This document shows, piece after piece, positions 1-9,911 of a stretch of 64,000 nucleotides of DNA. Every line of letters starts with the position of its first letter. Positions within the stretch are counted from its first letter, which is position 1. The notes below the pieces were generated by a model. That model had not been told where the DNA came from and did not search any database. It saw nothing but the letters and a program-made list of their open reading frames with translations. This stretch comes from Ovis canadensis (taxonomy: Eukaryota; Chordata; Mammalia; Artiodactyla; Bovidae), in contig NC_091247.1 of NCBI RefSeq assembly GCF_042477335.2, positions 3,122,501 to 3,186,500 of the forward strand, given 5' to 3'. The position numbers and the translations under genes are program-made.

Positions 1-925
1 CCCCTTGGCTGCGGTGCTGTCATGAGGGGTCGGGCGTGGCGTATGGCCTCCTCTCACCCACTCCCCTCCCCGGCTCCACGCCCCTGCTTTCACTGCTGCC
101 CTGGGGCCGGCCCCCCTGTGCCCCGGGGTCTTGGCACTGCCAGCTGTCTGCCTGGCCCTGTCCTCTTCTCGTCTGCAAGGCCTGTCCCTCTCTCCATCCA
201 GCTCTGCTTGGCGATCCACTCCTCAGACACCCTCCCCAGCTGTTCTAAGACAGTATCCCTGTCCCGGGGCCTGGCCGTGCTCGTGGTGCCTGCCCTACCC
301 TGACACCTGACATTCGTCCGTGTGGGTCCGTTATCTCCCCCAGAACGTGAGCCCTTCGGGCAGGTGCAGGGTCCCCCGTGACCAAGCAGGCACAGCCTGA
401 TGGGTCTTCATGAACTGAGACTCGAGCCCAGGAGGACGTTTGCAGAAGCAAGAACTACAGCCTCTGAGCAGCGTGGACGTGCTGCGGGAGGTCCTTGGTC
501 CTGGAGTGGATGGATGAGGGCAGTGCACGGGGCCCTGGGTGGATGGGGACTGAGAGGGGCCGCCTGCACCAGGCCCACTCAGGCTCCAGGGTGTGTCCTC
601 CGCGTGGCCCTCCACAGACTGCAGGCGGGCAGCACGCCTCGTTCCTCCCCGCCTGGCCCCCCAAGGCAGCGCTGCGCCTTTGCCTTGCTGTCTGTGGGGT
701 CCGGTTGGGGTCAGAGCACCCTGTCACGAGGGTGTTCTTACGTTCTAGGACTGCCCAGGGCTTGCCAGCCGGTGCAGCTGACAGGCAGGGGGGCCCATGC
801 TGGACCTGGGTGAGCCCACCTCGGGGGTGGTTCCGCCAGCAGTCAGTGCGTTGTCCTAGCTCGGCTGGTCCCTGAAGGTATCCAGAATGCTGGAAGGAAT
901 AAAGAAATAGTCCTGTTCGTAACTA
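1..925 (+). other. SNAPC4: 3' end of an upstream gene (probably SNAPC4 3' UTR)
   Basis: No convincing coding exon is visible here. The stretch ends with an AATAAA signal at 898-903, as expected for the 3' end of a plus-strand transcript. In human 9q34.3 the gene immediately upstream of CARD9, in the same orientation, is SNAPC4, a subunit of the snRNA-activating complex. The assignment rests only on gene order and the poly(A) signal; I did not recognise SNAPC4 protein sequence. Part of the stretch could be an intron or a terminal coding exon. Confidence 0.4.
898..903 (+). terminator. Poly(A) signal of the upstream gene
   Basis: A canonical AATAAA hexamer lies about 2.9 kb before the CARD9 start codon. 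Cleavage would be expected about 15-25 bases downstream. It is the best mark of the 3' end of the gene before CARD9. Confidence 0.55.
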
Positions 926-3761
926 AAAGCAATCCATGGACTCTTTATGATCTCATCCGGTTCTGCACATGCCAGCTGGGCCCTGGGGTCCACAGAGCAG
1001 AGCCCCTGCCCCCAGGGCCTCTGGGGCCTGGGATGGGGAAGAACAGGTCTTCCTGCTCCTGGCTCCAGGCAGAGGGCAGCCCACACCCACCCAGGGGCTC
1101 AGGGCTCTCCTGGTGCCACCGTGGGCGGGGCAAGCCCACTTCCTCCGCTGTTCAGACCGCACAGGCGGGTCCCAGAACCTGTGGCTGCCCGGCTGCCCAC
1201 AGACCCCCCTGGCAGCCTACACGGTGGCCACGAGCCAGCGCTCCTGTGATTTCGTGCAGGCGTTTCTTTGGTAGGAGCCTCGCGCCCTCTCTGCTACTCT
1301 GTCTGAAGGAGCTCGGGTTTGGGGGTCTGGTTACACCCTCCGAGGCTCTGGTTTCTCCCGGGGACTCTGTTCTCACACGCCACTTCCTTTTGCTTTCACT
1401 TATCACGGGAGGTTCCCACGTAGAGGAACAGGGCACGCGCCCAGCGTGTGTCCTGCCCCCGCCCCCCAGACAGCAGTCCCCGGGGTCACCTGACTCCCCT
1501 TTCTCCGCGCCCAGACCCCATGGGTGGCGTGGCCATGGGCTGACTCGCCCACCCAGCTGTGTGTGTGGGTGCCCGGTCCTCAAGTCACCGATTCCACTTT
1601 TCCTTGTGACTTTCTCTGACCTGGGGGTTAAGACATTTGTTATTTGATTCCCAGATAGTAATTTTCAAGCACACCGTGAAGATCCCTCCACAGCCTCATT
1701 GCATAGAGTGGGAACACTAGCTCACGGAGGGCCTAGGCCCGGCACTCTGCCTGCCTGCCGGGTGTGCAGGGCCAGGGCCGCAGCTGGCGCCTCTCCTACA
1801 CCAGGAGGACCCTCCACCCCCTCCCAAGGGGAGCCCACCAGGACTTCCAGGGATTAGCCTGCTCAGCCAGGAGGCAGAGGAAACCCCGGAGGCTGAGGCT
1901 CAGGACCCCCAGGAATCGAGCACAGGAAGCCAGTAGCCATGGTCAGGCTGCTGCCCACCAGCTGTGGCCCCTTCCCGAAGTCGGCGTTCAGCCCGGCAGC
2001 GGGCAGCTCTCGGTTCAACCAGTAGGGCCGGCCTGGTGGGGCGGGGGTCCGGGCTCCGCGTCCCAGGGCCTGGCTGTCACCGCCCCCCGTGTTGTGGAGA
2101 AGGGCTGCTCCCGGGAGTGGACGAGGCTGCCCAGGGGCTGGTGGGGATGCGTGGCAAGCACAGCAGCCCCAGCCCCGTCCGTGCCCACCACAGACGCCAG
2201 GCTGCAGTCCTCACGGGAACACCGTGGGCTGGACGGTGGCTTGGCCTCATCCAGCCCCGGGGAGAACCTTGGCTCACTCGCTCCCCCACCCGAGGCTCCC
2301 AGCAGCTTCCACTTCCCTGTCCCCGCCTCCCGGGGCCGCCCTGCTTAGGGCGAATCAGGAGGCTGCGGAGGGGATGGTCACCCTTGCATCTGGGGTGAGC
2401 CAGGCCCGTCAGGAAGTACAGCCTGGGCTCTCCCCGCAGCTCCGCCCGCCTCCATCCTGGCAGCCAGTACATCCTACCCGGCACTGAATCAGGCAGACAG
2501 GCGTGCAGGTGCCCCCCAGGCGGATGCGTGGTAGGCTGACCCAATGCCCTTCCTTCAGGTGGCGCCCCAGCTCGGGCCTGGGGCAGGGGACGGGGTGTGG
2601 GGCAGAGACCCAGCAGGGCACCAGGGGGTCTTGGCTCTGTGGCCCTCCCTGCACCACGGCCACCCTGTGCCCACCTGTCGCTTCAACAGAGGGAGCCGTG
2701 GGGGGTCGGCAGGGGCAGGATGCGCGGACTTCAGGGTGGGCAGGCAGGGGCTGGCCCAGGGCTCCAGAGACCCCGACCTGCAGGTGCTTTCATTCAGCGC
2801 CTCCTCTGCCCTGGGCAGGCAGTGCAGCCCGAACCTGCCGCCACCCTCGTCCCTAGGAGTGTGGCCCAGCCCCTGCGAGCTGGAGGCTTGTCTTTCCCTC
2901 GCCACCACGGATCGGAAGCTTAGCGGGAGGTGGCAGGGTCAGGTCTCCATCCCCACCGCCGGGAGGAGGCAATCCACAGCTGCCCCTGGCTCAGCCCAGC
3001 CTGGAGAGAGGGGCTCCTGGACGCGGAGCAGGAGGGAGGAACAGTGGGCCGTTCCGGCGTAGGGGGCGTCTCCTGGTGGAGAGCTGGCTGGGCAGCCCCC
3101 AAGAGTGAGGCCTCTCCGGGAGGCGGAAAGGAGCCCAGATGGCTGGGGCCTGGGGCCTGGGGCCTGCCCCTCCCAGGACGCCCGGGCCTGCGCCCTCTAG
3201 CAGGCCGTCCACAGTCACCCTTCCCGGAGGGCACTGCGTCGCCAAGCCTGACCTGGGGTGGGAACGGCCCAGTAGCTGCTGGGCAACTGTTGCGTCACCA
3301 GCCGCCGGAAGAAGGGAGGCTGGGAGGATGGGATGTGAGGGCCCCTGTCCCGAGGGCAAGGAGGAAGTCCCGCAGCACAGCCTGGGGCCCGGGTGCCCTG
3401 GCACCGGCCCCCTCCCTCACGTGCCTCCCGCCAGCCCCCACAGCACTTGGGGTGTCCTGGGGGGTCGGGCGGGGCCAGAGGAGGGCTGCGGGACTGCCGA
3501 CTGTGTCCTCCTAGACACCACCCTGATCCTGGAGCGTCTCCACGCGTCCCCAACTCTTATCAGGGTCCTTTGGGAGAAAAAGCCCAGGGCACCTGAAGGG
3601 TCGGCAGCAGGGCCTGGGGAGGCAGGGGGAGACGCTGGGTGAGTGAGTGGCAGCAGGGGGCTTCTCCCTTCTTCGCACCCCTGGGCTGGGCTCCTGCGGC
3701 CGAGACGGCCGGCCTGGGCCCCACCGGGGCCCGCAGCTCAGCAGCGGCTGCCTCCTCCCAG
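926..3761. other. Gap between upstream gene and CARD9 coding start
   Basis: GC-rich DNA with no recognisable coding exon. Human CARD9 has a non-coding first exon, so the CARD9 promoter and leader exon should lie here, but I cannot place them from sequence alone. The only firm border is the acceptor at 3759-3761, where a pyrimidine-rich run ends in CAG two bases before the CARD9 ATG. The many overlapping open frames on both strands are a by-product of high GC content. Confidence 0.4.
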
Positions 3762-3763
3762 CC

Positions 3764-6700
3764 ATGTCCGACTACGAGAACGAGGACGCATGCTGGAGCG
3801 CCCTGGAGGGCTTCCGAGTGAAGCTCATCTCCGTCATCGACCCCGCCCGCATGACCCCCTACCTGCGCCAGTGCAAGGTGCTGAACCCCGACGACGAGGA
3901 GCAGGTGCTCAGCGATCCCAGCCTGGTCACCCGCAAACGGAAAGTGGGTCAGTGCCGCGGGCGGCCGCACTCTGCCCCCCACCCTGGTCCCCCGGGGGCC
4001 TAGCAGGCCCCCCAACCCCCACCCCGCCTCTGGCCCCGTGTGCTTGCCACTACGCCCACTCCCCGTGCGGCAGACGCCCCCGGGAGCGCCCCGAGGTGGG
4101 GCCAGGCTGGCCCCCGCTGCAGCCTCGTGGGCCATCACGTGCGTCCTCTCTGGGTCACAGGAGTGCTCCTGGACATCCTGCAGCGGACGGGCCACAAGGG
4201 CTACGTGGCCTTCCTCGAGAGCCTGGAGCTGTACTACCCGCAGCTCTACAGGAAGGTCACGGGCAAGGAGCCCACCCGCGTCTTCTCCATGATCATCGGT
4301 GAGCGGCGGCGCAGGCCTAGGGCGCGAGGGGCGGGGGAGCCTGGTCCCGATGGGTGAACTGCAGGTGAAAGGAAAGGAGTGAGCCTCACGTGGGAAGCTG
4401 CCAGCTTTCGTCCCCATGTGGGTGTCCTTCCCATCCCACCATCCTGAGCTCGTGGAGGGGCAGAGGCTGCAGGAAAGGGAGCCCAAGCCCCAGGTTGGGG
4501 CCTGTGGGAGGGGGAAGGCACAGGCTGATGCTCGGCCCAGAGCCCCTTCTGCCCAGAAGGCCCTCTGACCTCGCCGAAGCCCTGCCCAAGAAGCCAGCGG
4601 GGTGGCCCCGAGTCACGTCCTCCCACCTCTCAACCAAGACGACAACAGAATTAGAGAGGGGTGGACGCCCAGACCCCAGGCCATCCTGCCCTGGTGGGGT
4701 TGGCGGGGTGGGTGGGAACAGGGCGCGGAGGTGAGTCCGTCCCTCAGTTCACCCCCTGGGCGGGGAGCTGACCCCTTGGCCAAGCCACCCCAGAGCCGCT
4801 CGGTCCTCCAGTGGGGCCCCTGGGAGGGGCGCGCCGTCTGATCCTGCCCGCTCCGCAGATGCTTCCGGTGAGTCAGGCCTGACGCAGCTGCTGATGAGCG
4901 AGGTGATGAAGCTGCAGAAGAGGGTGCAGGAGCTGACGGCCCTGCTGAGCTCCAGAGACGACCTCGCCGAGGAGCTGCGCGTGAAGGACAGCCTGCTGCG
5001 CAAGCTCCAGGAGCGCGTGCAGCATCTCAAGGAGGCCTGCGAGGCGGGCAGCCGCGAGCTCCAGCGCTGCAAGGCCGAGAACTACGATTTGGCCCTGCGC
5101 CTGGCCCGCCAGAGCGAGGAGCGCGACGCAGCCCTCACGGGGCACCGCGGGCTGCTGCTGGAGGTGCCCGGGGCGGGGGGGGGGGGACGGGGGGCGGTGT
5201 GGGGCAGGGCCCCCCGGCCGACCCTGACGGCAACCCCCCACTCTCCTCAGATCGACCGGCTGAAGCACAGCCTCATGAAGGCGGAAGACGACTGCAGGGT
5301 GGAGCGCAAGCACACGCTGAAGCTCAGGCGCGCCATGGAGCTGCGGCCCAGCCAGGAGCTGCTCTGGGAGCTGCAGCAGGAGAAGGCGCTGCTGCAGGCG
5401 CGCGTGCAGGGCTTGGAGGCTTCGGTGCAGGTGGGCCCGCGGGGCTGGCGGCGGCGGCGCTTCGGTGCAGGTGGGCCGCTGGGGCTGGCGGCGGCAGGCT
5501 CGGAGGGAGCCTGGCCCGTGCCCTCCCACCCTCTTCCCCTGCACCCACAGGAGGGGAAGCCGGACCAGGGCCGCCCCCACGTCCAGGTGCCGGAGGAGGA
5601 CTGGCAGCGGGCGCAGCAGGACCTCCAGCAGCAGGCCGCCACCATCTTCTCCCTGCGCAGGGACCTGCGCCAGGCCGAGGCCCTACGCACTCGGGTAGGC
5701 GGCAGGGCCTCACGTGGGGGTGCTGTCGGGGGCCCAGCCGCGGCCGGGAGCTGCCCTCCAGCCCGGCCATTGGGGCCGCGGGCGGTGGGGCTAGCTGGCA
5801 TCTTCTGTAGAGCGCGGAGGAGAAGGAGACGTTCGAGCTGCAGTGCCTGGCCCTGCGGAGGGACTCCAAGATGTACAAGGACCGCATCGAGGCCATCCTG
5901 CGGCAGATGGAGGAGGTCGCCATTGAAAGGGACCAGGTAGGGCCACGCCAGCCTTTCGGGGGAGGCGGTCGTCTATGTAGCCTTCGATGAGCTCTGATAG
6001 AAGCAGTGCCTGCTCGTTCAAAGTCGTGAGCGCTGACACAGGGGTGTGTGGCTTAGCTTCCAGGACCGTCGCCGGAGACAGAGGCTGGCTTCCTCCAGGC
6101 CTTCCCGCAGCCACGGCCTCCCTGGCTGGTCGCTTCGGGCCGGCTGCCTGGGACCTCAGCGTCCCCACTGAGGAGGGCGGGCGTGAGAAAGCGTGGGGTG
6201 TTCGCTCTGAAGAACATCACATGGCTGTCCACGATCGTGTTCTCAGTGTCAAGCGCGCCCGTGAAACAGGAAACACGGGGGCAGGGTGGCCGGGGGCCCT
6301 TCGTGGGGAGGCAGTCATCTCCTGCATGTTTTCTGAACGGCCCACACTTCCTGTCGTGAGCCTGGGGTCATGTTTAACACGCCCCAAACATGAGAGCTAT
6401 CCTCAGGGGAGAAAGGGGAAGGGGCCGCCGCTGGCCCCTCCGCAGCCTTGTTGCTGGAAGTCCTCCCGGGAGCGTTGCTAGAAATCAACTGCTGAGAAGT
6501 GAGAGATGAGGAGGGGAAATGAAAGCCAGGCGGGGTGTGCGCTGTGTGTGTGTCCTGGGGCATGGGGCCAGGCCACGCTCACAAGCAGGCTCAGCAAGGA
6601 TCCCCCTCCTGACACCTGCCCTGCCCCTCTGCCCCGCAGGCCACCCTGATGCGGGGGGAGCTGCACGCGCAGCACGCACGCAGCCTGCAGGACAAGGACG

Positions 6701-9579
6701 CGCTGCGGAAGCAGGTGCGCGAGCTGAGCGAGAAGGTGGATGAGCTCCAGCTGCAGCTGTTCCAGCGTGAGGGCCAGCTGCTGACCCTGGAGGGCGAGCT
6801 CCGGCGGCGGCGGCTGGACGCGCTCGTCCTGGTGGGCCTCCCCGGGGGCCTCCGCGGGGTTGACCCTGCCGCGGGGGGGGGGGGGCGGGGGGGCGGGGGG
6901 GGGGGCGCCACGCAGGAGCAGGTGTGTCCTGGAGGCCACAGAGCCCCGGGGAGGAGCCGCCAGAGGCCCCTGGCCCTTCCTGAGCCCCGCCTCCCTCCGG
7001 AAGGTTGGCTCCTCGCTGAGCCCCCCTGGAGGGTTGCTGCAGGGCTGGCGAAGCTCAGGGCCAGGCACGGTAAGTGGGGCAGGAGACGCGTTCTGGCCAG
7101 GCCCAGCTGGGAGGGGCTTCCTTGGTGGGGGGCCCGGCTCGGGACCCCACCCCACGCCCAGGAGTGGCTTGGTTCCCTCACAGCCTGCTGATGGACCCCT
7201 ATTCTGTGACTGCAGAGCTCCGACGTGGAGGACAGCTCACCCAGGAATTCCGAGGAGGTGAGCGTGACTCTGCAGGTCAGGCCCAGGCGGGCTTCACTGG
7301 ACGCTGCGGGCCACAGCCTCCGCCAGACCACAGTCCTGTATGCGAAGCTCTGGGGACTTGGCCGTGCACTGCCTGCCCTCTGCCCCGTGCCCACCTGGGC
7401 AGCATAGGTCCCTCCCTGAGAGCCTGGCACCGGGGGACGGTGGTGGGGACAGCACCCCAGGGTGGGCAGCGTGGACGGTCAGGTCCACTCCCGGCAGGGC
7501 AGCGGTCTGATCGCCCCATGTCTCTTGGGAAGTTGTCGCCCCCTCAGGACCTGGAGGAGGATACCCAACTCTCAGACAAAGGTGAGGAGGCCCGCGGCCT
7601 GTCCCTGAGGAATCTGACCAAGGCCTCCTCGTGGTGGCAAGTTGGCTCCTGTCTCGACCTTCGGCACACACGCTGCGTGATGCTGGTGCCAGGGGGCGCG
7701 CACCCCAGCCCTGGCCCCAGGACCTTCATGCCTCACTACACAGATGAGCACACTGGGGCACAGAGGATGAGCAACCCCCAGAAAGCGGATAGGAGCCCCA
7801 TTTGAGCCTGGGGCCCAGGCTGTCAGCTTCCACTCGGGCCCGGGAATGCTGAGAAGGAGGGGCACCCGTCCTCCAGAGCAGGGAGCGGGGCGGTGGCCGC
7901 TGCCCAGGTGCAGCCTGCCAGGAAGTGGGAATAGACAGGGAAGGGGGTACAGCTCCGGGTGACCGCACTGGGGGCTTCAGGCGGCGGAGGCGGGATCACT
8001 CTGCCTGCCTGGACACAGGGTGTGGGGTGGCCCCGAGGAGATGATGAGGGGCTGGATCCGAAGCTGGGTGTCAGATGGGAATTTGGGAGGGTGGGGGCGG
8101 GGTGGGGGGAGGGGCGCTACCGCAGAGGTAGCCTGTGAAGCCAGACAGACTTCCTCAGCGTCAGACGCCAGCTGCTGGGGGGCAACGAAAGAGGAAGAGG
8201 AGGCAGCAAATGGAGAAGTGAAGACTTGGTCCCTCCGCTGCCGCCCAAAGACGCAAGCTTGAAGCCACCGAGCCCCCACGTGGGGATGGGCAGGAAGGAC
8301 CCACAGGCCACGAGTGGGCAGTGAAGGCCGCTGGCCAGCCAGCCTGGGAGCCCCAACCCTGGGCTGGCATGGCCCCTTGCAGGAGGTGGGGCAGGCTGGG
8401 TCGGAGGCCAAGGAGGAGGGAAAGGTGTGAGCTTCAGGGGAAGACCTGGGCCTGGGCTGCTCCCACCATGTCCCTGAGACCTGGGATCCATACCCGGCCG
8501 CCACTGTGGCCAGCCCATCAGAGCATTTTTTCTGAGGGTCCTGAGCCTTGGGCCCTTCCAGATATGGAGGGAGCCCTAGGACCTCAGCCCCTGCTCCCAG
8601 GGCACCTGAGCCGTCTACTCGGGGGGTGAGAAGTGAACTTGAGTCCCCGTACCTACACAACGGGAATCCTGGCAGGTCCAAGTAAGGACCCAGGAGGTGG
8701 CACAGGGCTGGCCCAGGCTGAGGAGGTAAGAGGTACCTGGCAGCTGGGCAGGACGGACAGGCACTCTCCCTTCCAGGCAGCCTGGCCATCGGGGAGAGCC
8801 CGGAGCAGCCGTCTGTGGCTCCACAGGAGGAACAGCTATCGCTGACCCCAGAAGTAAGGCTGCCTGGGGTCCCTGGGAGGCCCCTGGGGAGGTTCTCAGC
8901 CTGGACCCCTGAGAGTGATTCCTCCACCTGGATGTCCCGGGCCTGAGCCCAGACTCTGCCCATGGGCTCCTGGGGTGTGGTGGGTGTTTGGAAGGTGAAG
9001 TGAAGCTGAGACTCCTCCATTTGTAGACAAAGTGGGGCAGGGAGCAGTCCAGTCTTCTGGACAGGGCTCAGCGTTAAGTGAGTGGAACTCGGCCTCCCTG
9101 TCCACTGCACCGAGCCTGACAACAAAAGGGGCCACCCCAGACACTGTAGTGGAAGGAACCCTGGCCTGGCGCCGAGGGTCCCCGGGCCTGTCGTGTCATC
9201 TGAAAAGAGGGACAGGGCACCCCGCCGACCTGGTCCCCAGTGCGCAGCCCCAGGGCCGGGAGTGGGGCCCACAGGGGCGCCGGCCGGAGTCCGAGCCTCG
9301 CCCCTCCTCCAGGACGCAGGACTGAACGGCCGGGAGCCCCCAGAGAAGGAGAAGGGCCGGCGGCGCCTCAAGGAGAGCTTCGAGAACTACCGCAGGTGGG
9401 CGCGCGGGCGGTGGGTGGGGCTGCGGGCGGGGGCCTCGTGCGAGCCCCCGCCCGCCTGCGCTGTCTGGGTCTCCCGCAGGAAGCGGGCCCTCCGGAAGAT
9501 GCAGCTCGGCGCGCGGCAGGGGGAGGCGGACGGAGAGAACACCACGGGCAGCGACAACACCGACACCGAGGGCGCCTAG
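3764..9579 (+). CDS. CARD9: CARD9, caspase recruitment domain adaptor
   Basis: CARD9 is the cytoplasmic adaptor that links Dectin-type receptors and SYK/PKC-delta to BCL10-MALT1 and NF-kB in myeloid cells. Coding exons: 3764-3947, 4161-4298, 4859-5163, 5251-5430, 5551-5694, 5811-5936, 6640-6831, 7216-7257, 7533-7581, 8777-8853, 9313-9395, 9480-9579. All have GT/AG borders and matching phases and sum to 1620 nt, or 539 residues (human 536). The start reads [20 protein letters not shown]. The CARD occupies about residues 6-98 (exons 2-3), and a long coiled coil runs from about 115 to 420 ([20 protein letters not shown], then [20 protein letters not shown]). The C-terminal tail ends [14 protein letters not shown]. 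The non-coding exon 1 was not located. The exon 5 donor is tandemly duplicated (see findings). Confidence 0.97.
5421..5500 (+). repeat. 40-bp tandem duplication over the CARD9 exon 5 donor
   Basis: Copies at 5421-5460 and 5461-5500 differ only at a few bases. Each copy starts TTCGGTGCAGGTGGGCC, the exon 5 end plus its GT donor. The exon is taken to end at 5430, because this gives a 60-codon exon in phase with exon 6; a second identical donor lies at 5471. Confidence 0.85.
5937..6639 (+). other. CARD9 intron 7
   Basis: A 703-bp intron between the exon ending at CAG (5936) and the exon starting GCCACCCTGATG (6640). I see no repeat, coding sequence or RNA gene in it. Confidence 0.6.
6871..6906 (+). 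repeat. Long G-run in CARD9 intron 8
   Basis: About 36 bases made almost entirely of G, broken by single C residues, start 40 bases after the exon 8 donor. The layout of four or more G-runs fits a G-quadruplex on the RNA-like strand. It is a low-complexity tract and is probably length-variable. Confidence 0.8.
7725..7812 (-). repeat. Probable MIR fragment in CARD9 intron 10
   Basis: Contains ACAGATGAGCACACTGGGGC followed by CACAGAGGATGAGC. This resembles the 3' half of the ancient tRNA-derived MIR SINE in reverse orientation (consensus near ACAGATGAGGAAACTGAGGC). It is highly diverged. Confidence 0.5.
7813..8776 (+). other. Rest of CARD9 intron 10
   Basis: Ordinary GC-rich intron ending in TTCCAG at 8771-8776. 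I see no exon or repeat that I can name. The long minus-strand open frame crossing it is a shadow (see rejected). Confidence 0.5.
8854..9312 (+). other. CARD9 intron 11
   Basis: A 459-bp intron bounded by GTAAGG at 8854 and CTCCAG at 9312. No feature was recognised beyond weak MIR-like stretches near 9000-9060. Confidence 0.5.
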
Positions 9580-9704
9580 CCGGCCCACCGTCCAGCCCTC
9601 CCCGTCGCGGGAGCGGGGCGCGCCGCCCCCCCCGCCCCCAGGCCGCCTCTTCGTCGGCGAGCACGGGAGGGTTCTGTGTGGGCACCTTAAAGTGCAACTT
9701 TGTC

Positions 9705-9710
9705 AATAAA
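9705..9710 (+). terminator. CARD9: CARD9 poly(A) signal
   Basis: AATAAA lies 126 bases after the CARD9 stop codon (TAG, 9577-9579), giving a short 3' UTR. The next gene starts about 200 bases further on. Confidence 0.85.
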
Positions 9711-9766
9711 CTACCGCGGTCCGGACATGGCCGCCTCCAGTGGTCTCGGTCCAGCACGCGCCGCCG

Positions 9767-9816
9767 GTCGCCAGGGGGCAGCAGAGCTCACCGCCGCCCG
9801 CCAGGGGGCAGCAGAG
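9767..9816 (+). promoter_or_regulatory. Two tandem CTCF-like motifs between CARD9 and DNLZ
   Basis: Two copies of GCCAGGGGGCAGCAGAG lie 30 bases apart, at about 9770-9786 and 9800-9816. The core CCAGGGGGCAG matches the central CTCF consensus. The second copy, read as CCGCCAGGGGGCAG, matches at every position I can recall, and the first differs at one. Both point the same way and sit between the CARD9 poly(A) signal and the DNLZ start codon. Binding is inferred only. Confidence 0.5.
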
Positions 9817-9824
9817 CACTGCCC

Positions 9825-9911
9825 GCCCACTGGCGCCGGAAGCCGGGGAGGGTCGCTTCCGCCGCTGCCCGCTTCCAAGATGGCAGCGGGGCGGGGCAAC
9901 CGGAGGGCGGC
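9825..9911 (+). promoter_or_regulatory. DNLZ: DNLZ promoter / 5' UTR region
   Basis: A TATA-less, CpG-rich stretch directly before the DNLZ ATG. It holds an ETS/GABP-like CCGGAAG near 9836-9842, a YY1-like CAAGATGGCAGCGG near 9876-9889 and a GC box (GGGGCGGGGC) near 9888-9897. This combination is common in promoters of nuclear genes for mitochondrial proteins, which fits DNLZ. The transcription start is not defined. Confidence 0.5.

Noticed and set aside
7977-9371. Minus-strand open frame of 464 codons opposite CARD9 exons 11 and 12
   Set aside because: It covers real CARD9 exons and introns in antisense and has no domain signature; judged a GC shadow.
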